14,706 bases of DNA from Desulfobacterales bacterium. Its GTDB lineage: Bacteria > Desulfobacterota > DSM-4660 > Desulfatiglandales > B25-G16. The DNA lies in contig JABXJZ010000011.1 of NCBI GenBank assembly GCA_013375335.1, positions 1-14,706 on the forward strand. The letters run 5' to 3'. The position numbers were made by a program, and so were the translations under genes. The notes beneath the pieces are model-generated. The model saw nothing but the letters and a program-made list of their open reading frames with translations. It did not search any database and was not told the origin of the DNA. Positions 14,685 through 14,706 of this stretch are shown piece after piece. Within the stretch, counting starts at the first letter, position 1. Each line of letters opens with the position of its first letter.

Positions 14685-14706
14685 CCTGATGTCACGATGC
14701 TCTCGG

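Noticed and set aside
13019..14695. Minus-strand reading frames opposite gap and pgk
   Set aside because: Opposite two complete, well-conserved glycolytic genes; composition is typical of antisense translation.

Overview
The window carries twelve protein-coding genes. No RNA gene, CRISPR array, transposon or prophage gene was seen. It suggests an anaerobic, Gram-negative-type bacterium, perhaps from the Desulfobacterota/Deltaproteobacteria or a nearby lineage. The reasons are the grpE-dnaK pair followed by a lipobox protein of the LpoA/Peripla_BP_6 type, a clostridial-type ferredoxin domain in a metabolic cluster, and a TrkA-N/DHH fusion. The phylum is inference; the sequence does not prove it.

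Layout. Positions 2-4498 (+) hold grpE (its 5' end probably lies outside the window), dnaK, and a lipoprotein gene whose start codon overlaps the end of dnaK. There is no dnaJ after dnaK. Positions 4552-11898 are an unbroken run of minus-strand genes. Read in transcription order these are a GT-A glycosyltransferase (10657-11898), a TrkA-N/DHH phosphoesterase (9231-10646), a beta-hydroxyacid dehydrogenase (8281-9189), a 229-bp gap with hairpins, a 2[4Fe-4S] ferredoxin-domain protein (7326-8051), a Cys-rich protein of unrecognised family (6690-7322), a second, divergent beta-hydroxyacid dehydrogenase (5747-6640), and a binuclear-metal amidohydrolase (4552-5721). A 566-bp non-coding stretch (11899-12464) separates this run from the divergent glycolytic pair gap-pgk (12465-14684).

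How the genes may work together. GrpE and DnaK form a chaperone/nucleotide-exchange pair, and the coupled lipoprotein may link that operon to envelope biogenesis. Amidohydrolase, dehydrogenase, ferredoxin protein and Cys-rich protein are closely spaced, with 3 to 49 bp between genes. They look like one operon for an unidentified anaerobic conversion: ring or amide hydrolysis, 3-hydroxyacid oxidation or reduction, and a redox step. This cluster is the best candidate for an undescribed system. The glycosyltransferase resembles glucosyl(phospho)glycerate/mannosylglycerate synthases and is translationally linked to the DHH protein. Gap and Pgk catalyse consecutive steps of glycolysis/gluconeogenesis; both have unusual residues at normally conserved cofactor-site positions.
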